Source: Guillardia theta CCMP2712 (taxonomy: Eukaryota; Cryptophyceae; Pyrenomonadales; Geminigeraceae). From it: a stretch of 64,000 bases of DNA. The notes under the pieces are model-generated. The model saw nothing but the letters and a program-made list of their open reading frames with translations. It did no database searches and was not told the origin of the DNA. The translations under genes were made by a program, and so were the position numbers. Positions 1 through 12,200 of this stretch are shown in pieces (the stretch's first letter is position 1; every line of letters starts with the position of its first letter). The stretch is from the NCBI RefSeq assembly GCF_000315625.1, contig NW_005434597.1, positions 15,924 through 79,923 on the forward strand, given 5' to 3'.

Positions 1-165
1 CAGGTTCCTATTTCCTGGCAAGTTCTTATTCCAGGCACAGTGCATCATTGCATAGCAAGTTCCTAATATGCATGGTAGGTGCTTGATCTCTGGCACGTAC
101 CTTATTTCCTGGTATGTTCCTTATTTCCGACAGATTCATTATTTCCTGCAGGTTCCTGATGTACG
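1..165. repeat. Degenerate short repeats around TTATTTCCTG
   Basis: The first 165 bases consist of imperfect copies of a motif close to TTATTTCCTGGCAGGTTCC, for example near 8, 25, 105, 127 and 145. The copies are diverged and irregularly spaced, so this looks like an old tandem repeat, probably inside an intron or beyond the 3' part of the minus-strand WD40 gene. No coding signal was seen in it. Confidence 0.45.
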
Positions 166-208
166 AACAGAGAGAGGGAGGGAGGGAGAGGAGATCCTCA
201 CCTTACAC

Positions 209-2356
209 CTGTGATCTAGAGCTGCAGACAAGAGGCTCTTCTGGGACGAGCAGAAGGCAAGCTGTGAGATCGCTTTTGCATGCGCGTTGAACGAGTGCTG
301 GCGGGAAGGTCAGGCGGGTAGGAAGGACTGACAGGAGGCAGGAGGGACCAGAAGGAGTGGAAGAGAACTCTCGCTTTGCTGATGCCATAACGAGACCTCC
401 CCCTGAAACGAGCAAGTCGCCAAGTACGCCATGCTCTCTATGAAGAGAACCGCCGGAACCGCCTCCGTGTGCGCTTGAAACTGAAGGGCATTCGTGAGGG
501 AAGAACGGTCGAGGGCGAGGAGGATCAGGAGGAAGAGGAGGCGACATGGTAGAGCTAGGAAGAGGAGGCAACATGGTAGAGCTAGGAAGAGGAGGCAACA
601 TGGTAGAGCTCGACGACTTGGACGCCAGTCTCGATGCTCTTGGGCACAAGAAATGAATAGACGCAGCCGCTTGCCGTCCCTACAAACAGCTGCGAGCTCT
701 GAGAACCTGTGATGGAGAGCAGCGGAAGAAGCAGAGATAGGCAGGGGACCATGACGCGCAGGGCAGGAGGAAGAAGGGAGCAGGCGTGCAGAAGAGAACG
801 AAGATGGAAGCATGGACAAGGAAAGGAAATGATGGGGGGGGGGGGGTGGACAAGGAAAGGACCGTACCTGCATGCCCTCAGGCCACCAGAAGGAGCAGGA
901 GAGGATGTGAGGGGTCGGGATTGTCTGCCGGAGGTGGAAGGTGAACTTCCCCCAGAAGATGAGGCAGCCGTCAGCGCCGCTGGTCACGATGTAGTCCGAG
1001 CTCTCAAGGTCTGACACCAGCACGACAGAGGCTAGATGGCCTGTCTATCCCTTCAGCCTCCCCTGCTCTCCCACTCCTCGTCCCCACCAGCCATCTCGTG
1101 CGCCAGCGTCAATGTTTCTCCGTTGTAGAGCTGGAACGAGCCAGTCAGCTTGCGAGGAGGTGGGGTAGAAGGGTGTCAATGCGGTCAGCAAGACCTTCAC
1201 TGAGTCGCTAGCGGGAGTGAAGACAGCGATGTGGTCCTGAAGGGCAGGTGAGAGGCAGCTGGAGGAGTAGAGGGGAACATGGGGGGAGGGAGCAGGAGCA
1301 AAGCTTCTCACAGTGTCGACAAGGCATGCGATGCCCTCCACCGGGCTGGCCGCGAGCTTGACTAGCGGCATCGACTCTGCCGTGCCGTCAGCAGCAGTGG
1401 GGAAGAGGTACAAGGAGAAGACCAGCAAGGTGGTAGGAGTGAACAGAGGTTTCATCCTCGTCCTGCTCACTCCTTGCAGTCACAGTCAGTCAACTTGTCA
1501 CTTCACGCTCCGCCAACCCTGACGCTCCCTGCTCCCCACTCAAGTTGCTGGCGAAGAACTCCGCGACATCTGCCCATCTGATCCGCCCGTCCCCGTCCCC
1601 GTCGATCTCTGACTCGTGCGAGGGGTCAGCCAGCAGGAGGGAGGTGGGAAGCAACCTCGGAAGACGATTCTGAGCTGATCAGTCTCAGCCTGCAGGGAAG
1701 GGACGAGGGTCTTGACGTGCGTCAAGAACTGAGCCTCTCCCATCGCATGCAGATCTGCTGGGACAAACAGCCGTTGGAGGAGGCGCAGGTGATCTAGAGT
1801 GGAGTCAGCAAGCGAGAGACTCCGCTCCTACAACCACCTGGAGAGACGCTCTCGATGACTCGAGCCAAGTCTTGCTTCTGCTCAGTAGACGCGTCCCTCA
1901 TGTCAAAGATGTCGCTGCTCCAGAACGACTTTCGCTTCTTCGTCCGGGACAGTTTCCTCTGGTGCGACATGCTAGCAACCTGATTCGCGCTGTACGAGTG
2001 TCAGGGCGTGTCGTCGAGAGGAGGAGGCAGTACCGGGTCTCAGAGAAGAAGAGGCTCTGATCCTCGCAGCAGGAAGAGATGTAGCTCTCACATACACTCG
2101 TTCTGATCAGATCGCGCTGACTCCTCCCTCTCTCCGTCTGGCTGATCACAGCAGGTACGTCCATGGCGTTGCTGCTCCTGTGCTGGAACCTTGGGGGAGG
2201 CTTATCCTTGGAGTTGATGTAGCGCCACAGTCTGTCTCGCCTCGCCCTTTTCATCTGCAGGACGATGTCTGGGTCCCGCTGGTTGTTCTCCAAGACAAGA
2301 TGCGACCTGTCGATCAGCTCGCGAGCCTTGAAGGCTCTGAGCCAGGGCTCATCCAT
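209..2356 (-). CDS. EF-hand / WD40 repeat protein (WDR49/WDR64-like), partial
   Basis: Multi-exon minus-strand gene starting with MDEPWLRAFKARELIDRSHL at 2356 and probably continuing past the left edge. The N-terminal part is basic and charged. An EF-hand follows, split by a short intron (about 1620-1670), with loop DGDGDGRIRWAD and the following helix VAEFFASN; it should bind calcium. Downstream exons read as WD40 blades: SDYIVTSGADGCLIFWG near 1000, SQLFVGTASGCVYSFLV near 640, HTEAVPAVLFIESMAYLATC near 400, and HAKAISQLAFCSSQKSLLSA near 240. An EF-hand ahead of WD repeats is the layout of WDR49/WDR64-type proteins, often found in ciliated organisms. The last donor I can place is at 209. The exact exon chain between 1000 and 1540 is uncertain. 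Confidence 0.7.
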
Positions 2357-2714
2357 GGCTTGTCAGCAGGAGGCTAGGAGGCTAGGTGACAGCAGCATCA
2401 CTTGCCAGGTCTGCTTCCTCCTCTTGCCTTTAGCAACATCTTCACATGTTGATATCATGCATTCCACTTGACTGCTCTGCTCTGCTCTGCTCTGCCTCCT
2501 GCTTCACCGTGCGGTCAAACCGTTGACAAGTTTCGAACTACCCCCTCCTCCGTTCGTACCCCTCCGAAAGTTATCCACCCACCGTCTGCTAGCAAGTACC
2601 CCCATAAACTACTAAATACACCCCACCTTCATACTGTACCTTTAGCCACCATTTCTACCCCTACCCCCCACGGCTACCCTATTACGCAATCAAATTTCAA
2701 GTCCTCGGCGCAGC
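2357..2714. promoter_or_regulatory. Divergent promoter region with TACCCC cluster
   Basis: This intergenic stretch separates the WD40 gene (minus) from the SPRY gene (plus). Between about 2538 and 2685 it holds at least five TACCCC-type motifs on the plus strand (ACTACCCCC, CGTACCCCT, AGTACCCCC, TCTACCCCTACCCCCC). The same motif recurs in other promoter regions of this window, so I read it as a likely upstream element. No TATA box was recognised. Confidence 0.5.
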
Positions 2715-5700
2715 ATGTCCGACCGACGGAGGCAGCGGACGATGCATGCTGGAATCTCTTCCTGCCCTCCCTCCCTCCCCTCTCCCTCTCCCCCCCCTCC
2801 CCCTCTCTCCGCGTCCTCTCCCTTCCCTCCTCCTCACATCAACTTGTCGGCTCCATCCTGGCCGTCCTGCCCTGCCCCTGCACAAGCGATCTCGCCACCA
2901 GCCACCGAAATGCGCCAAGGATTTCAGCCAATGTCAGCCTCCTCGACCCATCGAGCTCCTCGCGCAACCTCCTCCCCGAGACGATCTCCCAGTCATGCTC
3001 CCTCCCACGTCATGGCGCATCCTTCTTCTACTCCAAGAACCCTCACTGTCGGTGAAGCCGAGAGCGAGCTCGAGGGTAACGCGGTGAGCTTGGAGGAACG
3101 GGAAGGCCTCCTGGTGTTTGCAGGAGGGAGGCTGGTGAGCCGTAGGAGCTCTCAGGATGTGCTGCTCTGTGCACAAGCATCGAAGCCATTGGGGTCGCTC
3201 AAGGGCTCAGTGAAGTACTTCGAAGTCTCCATCCTCCTTATGGCTCAGTCCGAGTTCGGGATCACCATCGGGTAAGCCTCGCAGCATGAGTCTTCCCGCC
3301 CTCTTTGACTCTCTTGCTCGCGCAGCCTGGCGCTGAAGGGGATGGACGGGAAGCAGCCGGGGAGCGAAGCCAAGACAGTCGGGTGAGTGAGCGAGCGAGC
3401 TGAGTTGAGAGTTGGAGAGGGAGGGCTGACTGGTGTGCGGATGACAGGTACTCGTCCAACGGACTTGTCTTCGTCGGGACTCCCAACAGCGGTCAGCGCT
3501 TCGGCTATCACTTTGGCGTTGGAGACACCATAGGGTGCGGCTTCGACTGCAACAGTCGGGACCTCTTCTTCACCAGGAACGGAGTGAGGATGTCCTCCAA
3601 CTCAGACCTGCGGAACTTCAAAGAGGATGTGATCCACAGGCTGCATCCCACCGTTTCCTTGTCCTCGCAGTACGATACTGTTGTCCTCAACTTCGACTAC
3701 GACTTCAAGTACAACAACCCGCTTCTCACCAAGCTCCCCGTATCTCTCTCGCCGGCGAAGCAGAGCCTGGGATCAGAGGACGTGGAGTACGAGGAGGGAG
3801 TGAAGCCGCTGCGATCAGATCGGCTGACGTTGAGGGTGATCAAGGAGAGCCTCTCAGAGGACGGGCTTCCTCCTTCCCATCGAGTCATCCGCATCAGCAT
3901 GCACTTGCAGATGCCCCACGTGCCACCAGGCATGGTCTACTACGAGATGTCGCTCCTCTCCTGCTCCTCCTGCGCACTCGATGGCTCGCGCAAGCCTCCT
4001 GACCTCCGCATCGGCATGCAGGCCAACGACTCAGCCTTGCGGACGGGCTTCGTGCCCTTCGCTCCCAAGTCGGTGACGTACAAGAGTGACGACGGGTTGA
4101 CTTACTGCGGGTACAAACCTCGGCGGCTGACGTGCGGAGAACTCAACATCAACTCATACGGGGAGGGGGACGTGATCGGATGCGGCGCCATCCCGCACCT
4201 CAACCTCGTCTTCTTCTGCCTCAACGGCAACTTCCTCGGGTTCCTTCACGTGGGCTGGCTCATGGACTCTCCGTTTCAAGGATTCGCGCTGCTGCAGCAT
4301 GCCGGGGACATGGCGCGATTCAACCCGGGGGTGAACAAGTTCGCGGTCTCGTACAACAACCTCAAGTGGGTCATGGCGATCGCCGAGGCTGCGCGAGTGG
4401 ACGCGGCCATGCTGGACGACTATCACGTGCTAGAGATGCGAGATGAGCAGCCGGCGAAACAAGACGCGGTCCGAGCATCCATGGAGAAGCTGGTGGCAGG
4501 GAGGTTCGAGGGGCTAACGCAGATCCCTCTTGAGGAGGTAAAGTCGACCATGCAGACCATGGTCGATCGATACTCCAACGAACTTGCGCGGATCAAAGTG
4601 AAGCACGAGTCGGAGAAGGGAAGGATGAAGGCAAAGATCCGCTACCTCTCCTCCAGAACATCCTTCCCACCCAGCTCTGCCCATCAGGACTACACGAATG
4701 CCTGGGAAGCTCAAGTGGAGATGAAAGAAGAGCAGAAACTGCGACAATCGTACTCGAGCAACGCGTTGAAAGAGCGCAATGCTGTCTACCGGAGCAGCAT
4801 TTCACTGGGCGAAGCGGATCAGGCTCAGCAGCCCGACAGTCATCACAATGAAAATCGAACAGACTCAGACAACAACATCACCAACTCTCGGAGGCCCTCA
4901 AAGACAGATTTGCAGAGTCCGCAAACACCTTCCAAGTTTCGATCAAGGTCACTTCTCCTTCCCTTCTCCTCCCTCCTCTCAACACTGTGCAGATGCACCA
5001 ACGGATCTACATTACTGAGTCAGACTGCTGCTACTCAAGCTCATTTTATCGAAACACAGAAGTTCTCAAAGATTACATCAAGGTTTTGTCCTGACAAGGC
5101 TGCAGGAAATTTGGAAGCGTCATTCAGAACGTGCGGGAGGCCACGAGCAAGAGCACGTGAGACGTTGATATTGCTTCTCCTTCTCTTCTCTGACAGGCTC
5201 ACCTCAGAAGCAACTCCGCCAAAGAGGACAAGGTTCCTCATGTCCTAGTCACGCTCCTGCTCCTGCTCCTGCTGCTCCTGCCCCTGCTCCTGCTCCTGCT
5301 CCTGCTCCTGACATGCGTTTCTAGTTGTGGAGTAGCACTCCGAGGTTGTCAGGCGTGAAGAAGAAGGTTTGTCTCCTGTTCTTGATCCCCCTCATCGCCT
5401 CTTGCACAGGTCGACTGTCGCTTGGAAGCAGCTGAAGTTCAGGCCCTCTATCCCTATGATCGCTCCCTCCATCGCTGGAGCCACAAGAGCGACAGACAGC
5501 TCTCCCCATCCTCTCCCTCGCCTTCTCGATCAAGTTTGCACCCTCTAGGCTATACTCCGCTCACCTACACTCCAGCTCAGCGCCCAAGTTCTGCTCCCTC
5601 CAAGCCAAGGCCGTCGGTCAGGTCAAAGTCCAAGACGCCTGTCCGGTATGTTTGCTGTCTCCTCCCATCTTCTATGCCGTTGATGGTCCACCAGCGACTC

Positions 5701-5830
5701 AGGTCGCTCGCCATGGCTGCTGGCCGACATACGAGACGACGAAAGAGGGGCACAAAAGCCGCTGGAGGATGAGCTCGAGGAGATTCGAAAAGGTTTCCGC
5801 AGGTTCCTGCCGTCCAATGCCCGCGCGTAG
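2715..5830 (+). CDS. Double SPRY-domain protein
   Basis: Multi-exon plus-strand gene beginning MSDRRRQRTMHAG at 2715, after a Pro/Ser-rich N-terminus. SPRY domain 1 spans about 3150-3720 (KYFEVSILL, FGITIGLALKG, GVGDTIGCGFD, LFFTRNGVR), cut by short introns at 3272 and near 3382. SPRY domain 2 lies at about 3820-4370 (GDVIGCGAIPHLN, VFFCLNGNFLGF). A coiled-coil region follows. Phase-compatible splicing then joins exons after 4949, 5156 and 5233 and ends at 5830 with RRFLPSNARA. SPRY domains are protein-interaction modules (RanBP9, TRIM and RyR families), so this is probably a scaffold. The stop lies 31 bp from the stop of the convergent coiled-coil gene, so the 3' UTRs must overlap. The 3' exons are tentative. 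Confidence 0.75.
5249..5312 (+). repeat. CTCCTG hexamer repeat inside an intron
   Basis: About ten copies of CTCCTG (TGCTCC phase) lie in the proposed intron 5233-5409 of the SPRY gene. If read through, they would encode a Pro-Ala run ending at a stop at 5324; splicing from GTTCCTCATG at 5233 to TTGCACAG at 5409 preserves a longer sensible frame. Confidence 0.6.
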
Positions 5831-5861
5831 CAGAGGCAGCAGCAGTCAGCTGCCCAGCGAC

Positions 5862-7526
5862 TCACTTACTTTCTTGCCGTCCGGTCTGTAAAGCCTGCAA
5901 GAACTCGAGGTCCTGCAGTATCATGCTCTCAACCTCGTCATCTGTCCGCGGCTTCCTCGGCACGCGAGCTGAGCTCCATCGCAGAGGCTCGTGCGGCTTC
6001 TCGGGGCTGAGGGAGCTCATGGACTGCGAGACTTTGAACTTCCTTCCCCGCTTGAAGTAGGATCCTCCCGCGTTTCCCTCCCCCTCACCTTCTGTCCTGC
6101 CTCTGTCAACTTTCCTACGATCATGCTCGATGTCTTTGCGGAGCACCAGCAACTTCTCAAGAGAGTCTCGCTCCAACATCAGCTCCCTCATACATCTCTC
6201 CTGCACCTCAACATCGTTCTCCAGCTCCTGCACTTTGCGCGTCAACTCCACGACCTCCTGCGACAGAAGCATCGATTTCTTCTTGAGCCTGTCCTCCCTA
6301 TCCAACACAATCCCTTTCTCCTCACGAAGAAGCAGGATCTTCCTGTCTCGCTGTACAATCTCTTCTTGCATCTCGTTCATCTTTGCGTTCTTCTTCAGCT
6401 GCAGATCATGTAGCTCCCGTTCAGCGTTCTCGTATTTGATCCTCCACATTTCAATCTCTTTTCGAGCTTTCTCATCGTTGGCGTGCAATGCTTCGATAGT
6501 CTCTGCTCGCTCAAGCAGCTCTTTCTCCATCCGATGTTTCTCACTGTTGCTTGTCTCGAGCGATTTCTCCAAGGCTGAATGCGACTTCTTCAAGGGAGCG
6601 AACAAGAAGTCAAAGTCTCGAAGTTTCTCCTCACTCACATCAAGTTTTTTACGCGTCTCGTACGTCTCCTTGCGAGCACTGTTCACCTTCACATAGAGGT
6701 CTGACACTTGTCCGCGCAGTTGTGAGTTCTCCTTTCTCAGCTCCTGTATCTTGACATTGCCAGCGTCAACGTCAATCTTGAGATGGTTTGCGTACGCCTG
6801 CAGTTTCTTCATCTCAACGGCTTGCTTCTCGTGTGCCTCAACGGCTTGCTGTAACCTCTCCGTCTTGTCTCTCAGGCTCAGTTTCGTCTCTTCGAACTTT
6901 GACTTCCATTCGCTCACTTCCTTCCCCTTCTCGTTCTGAAACTGCACGTACCGTTTGCGAGCTTCGGACTCTGAGTTCTTGAGATCCGCGCGCAGCTGCT
7001 CGAGCTTTTCTTCCTTCTCTTCCAGCTTGGTGTGCAGCATTGAGATCTCTTGCTTCAGCTGCACCTTCTTCGCCTCCTCCCCCTCCAGCTGCGAGCTCAG
7101 GTTTTGCGTCCACACGGAGAACTTCTCCAGCTTGGCCTTGTTGGCTCGTTCAAGGTCTGAGAGCTGCGAGCTCAGCTGCTGGATCTCCGCCTTCTTTGAT
7201 CGCACTTCGTTTTGAGCTTGCAGCAGGTTACTCTCAGTCACTCTGATCTTGTTTTCATACTGGCGCACAACATTCACGAGCTGAACGATCTTGGACTGGA
7301 AGCGGGAGACGTCAGACGGCATGGAGTCAAGCTTCTCCAGCGACTGACTGAGCAGATCTAATTCGGCATCTTCATCTTCCTGCGGGAGCATTGCATCTCC
7401 TCTGGAGGAAGCAGCCTTGTCCTCTCCGAAGGCATCGATGATATTCTCAAGCAAGTTACACGCGTTGTTTGTCATGAGATACATCTGATCTAGCGATGCC
7501 GCTTCTGACTTGCCTTCTCCATTCAT
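5862..7526 (-). CDS. Long coiled-coil protein, 554 aa
   Basis: Single uninterrupted reading frame of 554 codons from the ATG at 7526. Residues from roughly 70 to 450 are almost continuous heptad-type coiled coil (for example LEEKEEKLEQLRADLKNSES and VVELTRKVQELENDVEVQER). The C-terminus is basic and Ser/Pro-rich (SQSMSSLSPEKPHEPL) and ends VESMILQDLEFLQALQTGR. The N-terminus is acidic. There is no signal peptide or membrane segment, so it is probably cytoskeletal, centrosomal or ciliary, but I do not recognise a specific family. Lacking introns is unusual among its neighbours. Confidence 0.85.
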   Translation of the reverse strand: MNGEGKSEAASLDQMYLMTNNACNLLENIIDAFGEDKAASSRGDAMLPQEDEDAELDLLSQSLEKLDSMPSDVSRFQSKIVQLVNVVRQYENKIRVTESNLLQAQNEVRSKKAEIQQLSSQLSDLERANKAKLEKFSVWTQNLSSQLEGEEAKKVQLKQEISMLHTKLEEKEEKLEQLRADLKNSESEARKRYVQFQNEKGKEVSEWKSKFEETKLSLRDKTERLQQAVEAHEKQAVEMKKLQAYANHLKIDVDAGNVKIQELRKENSQLRGQVSDLYVKVNSARKETYETRKKLDVSEEKLRDFDFLFAPLKKSHSALEKSLETSNSEKHRMEKELLERAETIEALHANDEKARKEIEMWRIKYENAERELHDLQLKKNAKMNEMQEEIVQRDRKILLLREEKGIVLDREDRLKKKSMLLSQEVVELTRKVQELENDVEVQERCMRELMLERDSLEKLLVLRKDIEHDRRKVDRGRTEGEGEGNAGGSYFKRGRKFKVSQSMSSLSPEKPHEPLRWSSARVPRKPRTDDEVESMILQDLEFLQALQTGRQESK

Positions 7527-8083
7527 CCTTGACTAGAGCAAGCTTCAAGGCAAGCGCTTGATACAAGATGAGTCTTTTTTTATTGACTCGCCGCTTCTAA
7601 CTCACTTCTCGTCGCTCTCTTCTCTTGTCACCTTCTCCTTCTCCGACACTCGTCTTCAACTCAGCTCTCCTCCTCCTCCTCTTCTTCTCGCCTCCTCTCT
7701 TCCATCCCTTCCCTCAGTTGCTGCATGGCGGCCCTACACAGGCTTGCCCTTGTCTCCTCCACCCCCCACTTTGACCAGGGTATCACCCCACCCACCTCGC
7801 GGGACCGTTACATCGCGCGCACTAATTGATAAAACGGACCAAATGAGGGCAAGCGCGACAAGTACGGGGGTCTGAGGCGGGTCTGAGGCGAGTGGTCTTT
7901 CTCTCAGTACTCTTGTTGTCTCTTACGGAGGGTGCGACGGAACAAGGAGTCGCCAGAGGGAGACTGACACCAGGCAAGTCACCGCCATGCTACGCTCCTC
8001 CTCCTCCTCCTCCTCTCCTCACCGTCTCCTCCCCTTCCAGAAGCTCATCGTCCACTGCGAATTGAGGCTGCACAACAAGCTCG
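7527..8083. other. Intergenic region, promoter of the coiled-coil gene
   Basis: About 560 bp between two minus-strand genes, pyrimidine-rich on the plus strand. Near 7775-7800 it contains GGGTATCACCCCACCCACC, resembling the TACCCC/CCCACC motif of other promoters here. A short CTC run lies at 7999-8013. No gene was seen. Confidence 0.45.
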
Positions 8084-9182
8084 TCAGGACGGGTCGACGC
8101 ACACACTGCGCCTTAACCAAGGGCTTGACGTTTCCAAGAGCCGCAGCACAGGCTTGAGCCTGCATGGGCTGTCAGGGGAGGTCATGGCATGGAATGGCAC
8201 CTGTCGCTTGAAGTCTAGTTCAGCCAAACGAGGAGGCCCATGAGAGGAAAACTTCTCAGTGAGGATAGAGTCCTCGTCTCTCTTTGGCTTCTCGGCCTCT
8301 TCATTGGGGGGAGGGTCCTTTGCGAGATCTTTCTCTACGACGATGCCGCTAAAAGCCGGTCGTGAAGGACCATCCTCCATCTGCTCCAACCTCTTCAGCT
8401 TGTCCAACTCTTCTAGAAGATGCTTCCTATGGCCCAGCGAGAATTTCAACTCCTTCAAGTCCTCAGACTGAAGCTGAAGCAGAGCCTGCTCTCATATCAG
8501 CATTGCACGGCAACATCTGTCAGCAGATATCATACCTTGCCGTCAATGTCTTCTTTGGCCATGCTCTCTTTGTACATGTCGGTCTTCTCCCCAAAAGTCG
8601 GTCTGAACGATTCAAGGAATTGCAGGACACCCTGCGTAGTCCAAGACCTGACGGCAAGCGTTCACACCGATGCTGAAAGATGGCAGGGCATACGATGCTT
8701 TCGTCGGCTCTTTCTTTACAGACCTGGGATCTGAGAAAGAAGTGAAACCCTGACAAGAGTAGAGTGATGCACAACCCTGCACAGCTTGGAGGTCATAAAA
8801 CCCATTGTGTCCCACGGAATAGGAGTAGTCAAAGGCTTCGTTCTCATCCCAGCGGACATGGCAGACTTTTCCTCCATTTCCAACCCACTGCAGTCGATCA
8901 GGACATGCGAGTCACATGCGATGATACCTGAATCGTTCCGCAGCCTTTCTCGCCCTTGATCCCACTCCCCAAGCAGCTCGCCGCCAGGCGAACTCGAAGG
9001 CCACAGACGGCTTTCTGGGAGCAAGTCCAGTGAAGGAAAGAGACATCAAGGAGAAAACTGCACCTGCATCAATGGCTCTGCTCCTACCAAAACTTCTTTT
9101 CCTGCCTCGGCATGTCACAAGCTGCCCAGGCTCAACGGACGTGCTGAGAGGTTTCGTCACCTTGACTTGGCGGCTTGTTCAT
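8084..9182 (-). CDS. MIB/HERC2 domain plus SAM domain protein
   Basis: Reconstructed from about seven small exons on the minus strand, all joined in phase by GT-AG introns. It starts MNKPPSQ at 9182. A MIB/HERC2-like domain follows (GLRVRLAASCL, EKGCGTIQWVGNGGKVCHV, RWDENEAFDYSY, VGHNGFYDLQ; about 9030-8765). Next comes a SAM domain (GVLQFLESFRPTFGEK, MYKESMAKEDIDGKALLQL, EDLKELKFSLGHRKHLLEEL; about 8640-8390). The last exon has a charged tail ending at 8084. MIB/HERC2 modules occur in ubiquitin ligases and SAM domains oligomerise; no RING or HECT domain was seen, so this is an adaptor candidate. Both domains are only visible after splicing. Confidence 0.65.
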
Positions 9183-9275
9183 CGCTGGAGCTTTGCAAGG
9201 GTAAGCTAGAGGAACAAGGGAGGACTCGGACCTGAGGCAGACGAGTTGCTCACGCAAGACTGGGGAGTCACTTGC

Positions 9276-12200
9276 TCAGAGTCTTTCTGCTGGAGCCATC
9301 AGGCGCAAGAGCTTGTCGTGCGTCAGCACACGTACAGGCTTGAGGTACTTGGGGATCTTCTCAAGGATCGTGCTTGGCACCTTCGCCTGTGCTGGCACTG
9401 GCGCCTCCTCCTTGAATTCCTTGACAAGACCCGAGGGACCGGGAAACAGCCTTGTGCACATGAGCAGGTCTGCGGCATGCGGGGGGAACACACCTTTGCT
9501 CTTCTACAGAAATGTTCTGCTTCGAGGGTGGAGAGCTGGGCAGCTGTAAGAAGGAAGTTCTATGAATGCTACTCACAGACCTGCTCGAGTTCACCTGCCG
9601 TGGTATCGCGACATCAGGCGCAGGAAGCATACGCGGCTCAAGTGCTTACTGACCTTGCCTGCTTCCAGCGCTCGCGGGGGAGGCATCTTCGAGTCGTTGA
9701 TCTCCGTCGAGAAGCCACGCGAAGCAGCTTCAGCGAACCAGCGAGACGCCTGAGCCAGTCACGAGGGACTCGCTGAGAGCTGGCAACACCTTAGAAGTGT
9801 CTCGAGCGACGCCCACACCCTCCGCGTAGAGGCAGCCGAGGTTGTACATGGCCTGCGCGTCCCCCAAGTTTGCCGCCTGTGACTTCTCAGCCTCCTCGCC
9901 CCTTCCCCCGCTTGCCTCACCCGCCAGAACCACTTGGCTGCCTTGTGCTCGTCTTTGACTACCCCGACCCCGTCCTACACAAGGAGCATTAGCAAGAGAC
10001 CTCACCCTCCTCCCGGCGTTCCATGTAGGCAATGGCGAGGTTGTACTGGGCCTTGGTGTCGTTCTGTCGCGCTGCCTTGGCGTACCTGCAGGTAGCGGTC
10101 AGGCACGAGCGCGTCGGTGGCAAGGAGAACCATTTCACAGCCATGTAGGGGTCCTTGTCCACCCCAACCCCTTCCATGTAGCACACCTGCCATGACGTCA
10201 GAGGCTCAGGGTCTCGTTGGAGTCGCAAGACCCCCAGCATCCTCTGCGCCCGCATGTCGTCCTGCAGTCGGAGATCTCACTTGCACATCTTCATCTTGCC
10301 TCTCCTCACCTGCTGCGCGGCTTTCTCATACCAGAGCGCGGCCTCCGTCACGTTCGGAGGGCCTCCCTTCCCTTTCCCGGACAAGTAAATCGCGAGGTTG
10401 ACCTGCGCACGCGCGTGTCCTTGTTCCGCCGCCTTTCTGAAGTAGAACCTTGCTTGTGTCTGGTTCACATCCACTCCCTGCATGCAGGTCATGACAGGCA
10501 AACAACTTTTGAACTCCTCACTTTTCCTTCAGCATAGTAGCACCCGATGTTGTATTGTGCATCCATCACGTTGTCTTTGTCGGCCAGCAGCTTCAAGAAG
10601 TTGAAGGTCTTTGAAAGGCGTCAGGTCGACCTTGACAGGTTGTCTCGATCCACCTTGGTATTGTTGATGTTCAAGGTGTCCCGATTGAGCGAAGTCTGAT
10701 TGAAATTGACCCAATCCTGACAACCGGGGCCGTCAGGAGCGCTACTGGAAGGTACAAGCAAACCTCTAGGCCTGACTTGTAATCTGTCTTTGAGGGAGGA
10801 TGTGGATCTTGATGAGATGTCAAGATAAGAAAGAAGTCTCAACTTTCACCTCTGAGAGTGCGAAGAACATCCGGAGGGAGCGAGTCGAGAACAGCATTGA
10901 CATCCCTCACCATCTCGTGCGCCTTGTTATAACACTGCGAGAGTTCTCTCTTGACAACTTCATCAGACGGTCTCTGACGAAACACTTGCTACAACAGCAA
11001 CATCACTTGAACATTCTCTTTGCAATCTGATCTTCACCAGGAAGAAGAATTTTGCTTCCTCCATCTTCTGCAAAGACCTGTAGGCTATTCCAGCTCGATA
11101 AAGCGCCTTCGCACACTATGAATGGGAGCAAGCAAGTACCATCAATGATTCATCGCACCTTGGTGTTGTTCTGGTCGATCTTCAAGGCCCTTTCGCATGC
11201 TACGATGCATTGCTGATACCGCTGAGACTTCAGGTGAGCAAACGCCATATTGATCTAGATGTCGGCACGACTCAGGACAACACAAATGAACATGAGCGAA
11301 GATCACGTTAATCTTCACGAACTCCGACTGAGTTTTCGAAGTCTGGAGATCCTGCGACTCTTCTGACACCAGATCTTCAATATATTGCAGAGCCTTGCCA
11401 TACTTGGCGATAGCCAGCTGCCAAGCAATCAGCTGATATGAGGGTCTTGAGAGGATTGAGAGTACATCGTATAGAGACATGTTCAGCGCGTCATTCCCCA
11501 TGTTTTTCAGGGCAATAGCAGCTTCTGTCCTGCAGATTTCATCCAATACATGCTCTTCTTCGAGCGTGGCGGGGGAAATCTTTCCTATGTTCTCTGCTCG
11601 TTCCACCCTTGTAATCCCCTGCCAAGAGACGTCAGAAGAAGAGCTCGTTGCGTCTAAACCAGGAGCTAGAGATCCTCTACCTTGTTTGTCTTCTCATCAT
11701 TCTCTAACTTGACGACGTAAGATTTCCCCACCTCCTCGCCATTTCGCAAGGCCCCGTCATCATCGCAAGCAACCACCTTGCAGAACCTCTTGGAGCCATC
11801 GTTTCTTACGATGACAGCCATCTCGTTCGAGTCGAAGTTGTTGTGCAAGGATCGAGTATAGGTGAAGTTTTTCGGCACCAACAGACCGACGTGCGTCTCC
11901 TTTAGTTTCCATCTTCTCCAATCCGACGGAAACCCATCGAAGAGGCCTTGGGGGTCTATCAAAGTCTCGTACTGAGACTGGTTCCCTCCACTCAGCATGG
12001 TCTCTTCTATCCTTCGCTCCCACATGTTGTCCATGGAGCCGGCAGCATGGATCTCCTGGAGCTCCTTCTCATCAAATTTGTCGCTCAGCAGCGGCAGGTC
12101 CTCCAACGCCCCATTTCCTCCTCGCAGCCTCAGCATCTTCCCTCCTCTTGCCATGGCTCGCAGGCCAGCAAGAGGCGATGCAGGAAGAGGCCACGCTCGT

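Noticed and set aside
5250-5324. Pro-Ala-rich C-terminus of the SPRY protein ending at 5324
   Set aside because: Splicing at 5233-5409 keeps phase with a longer, better coding segment ending at 5830.
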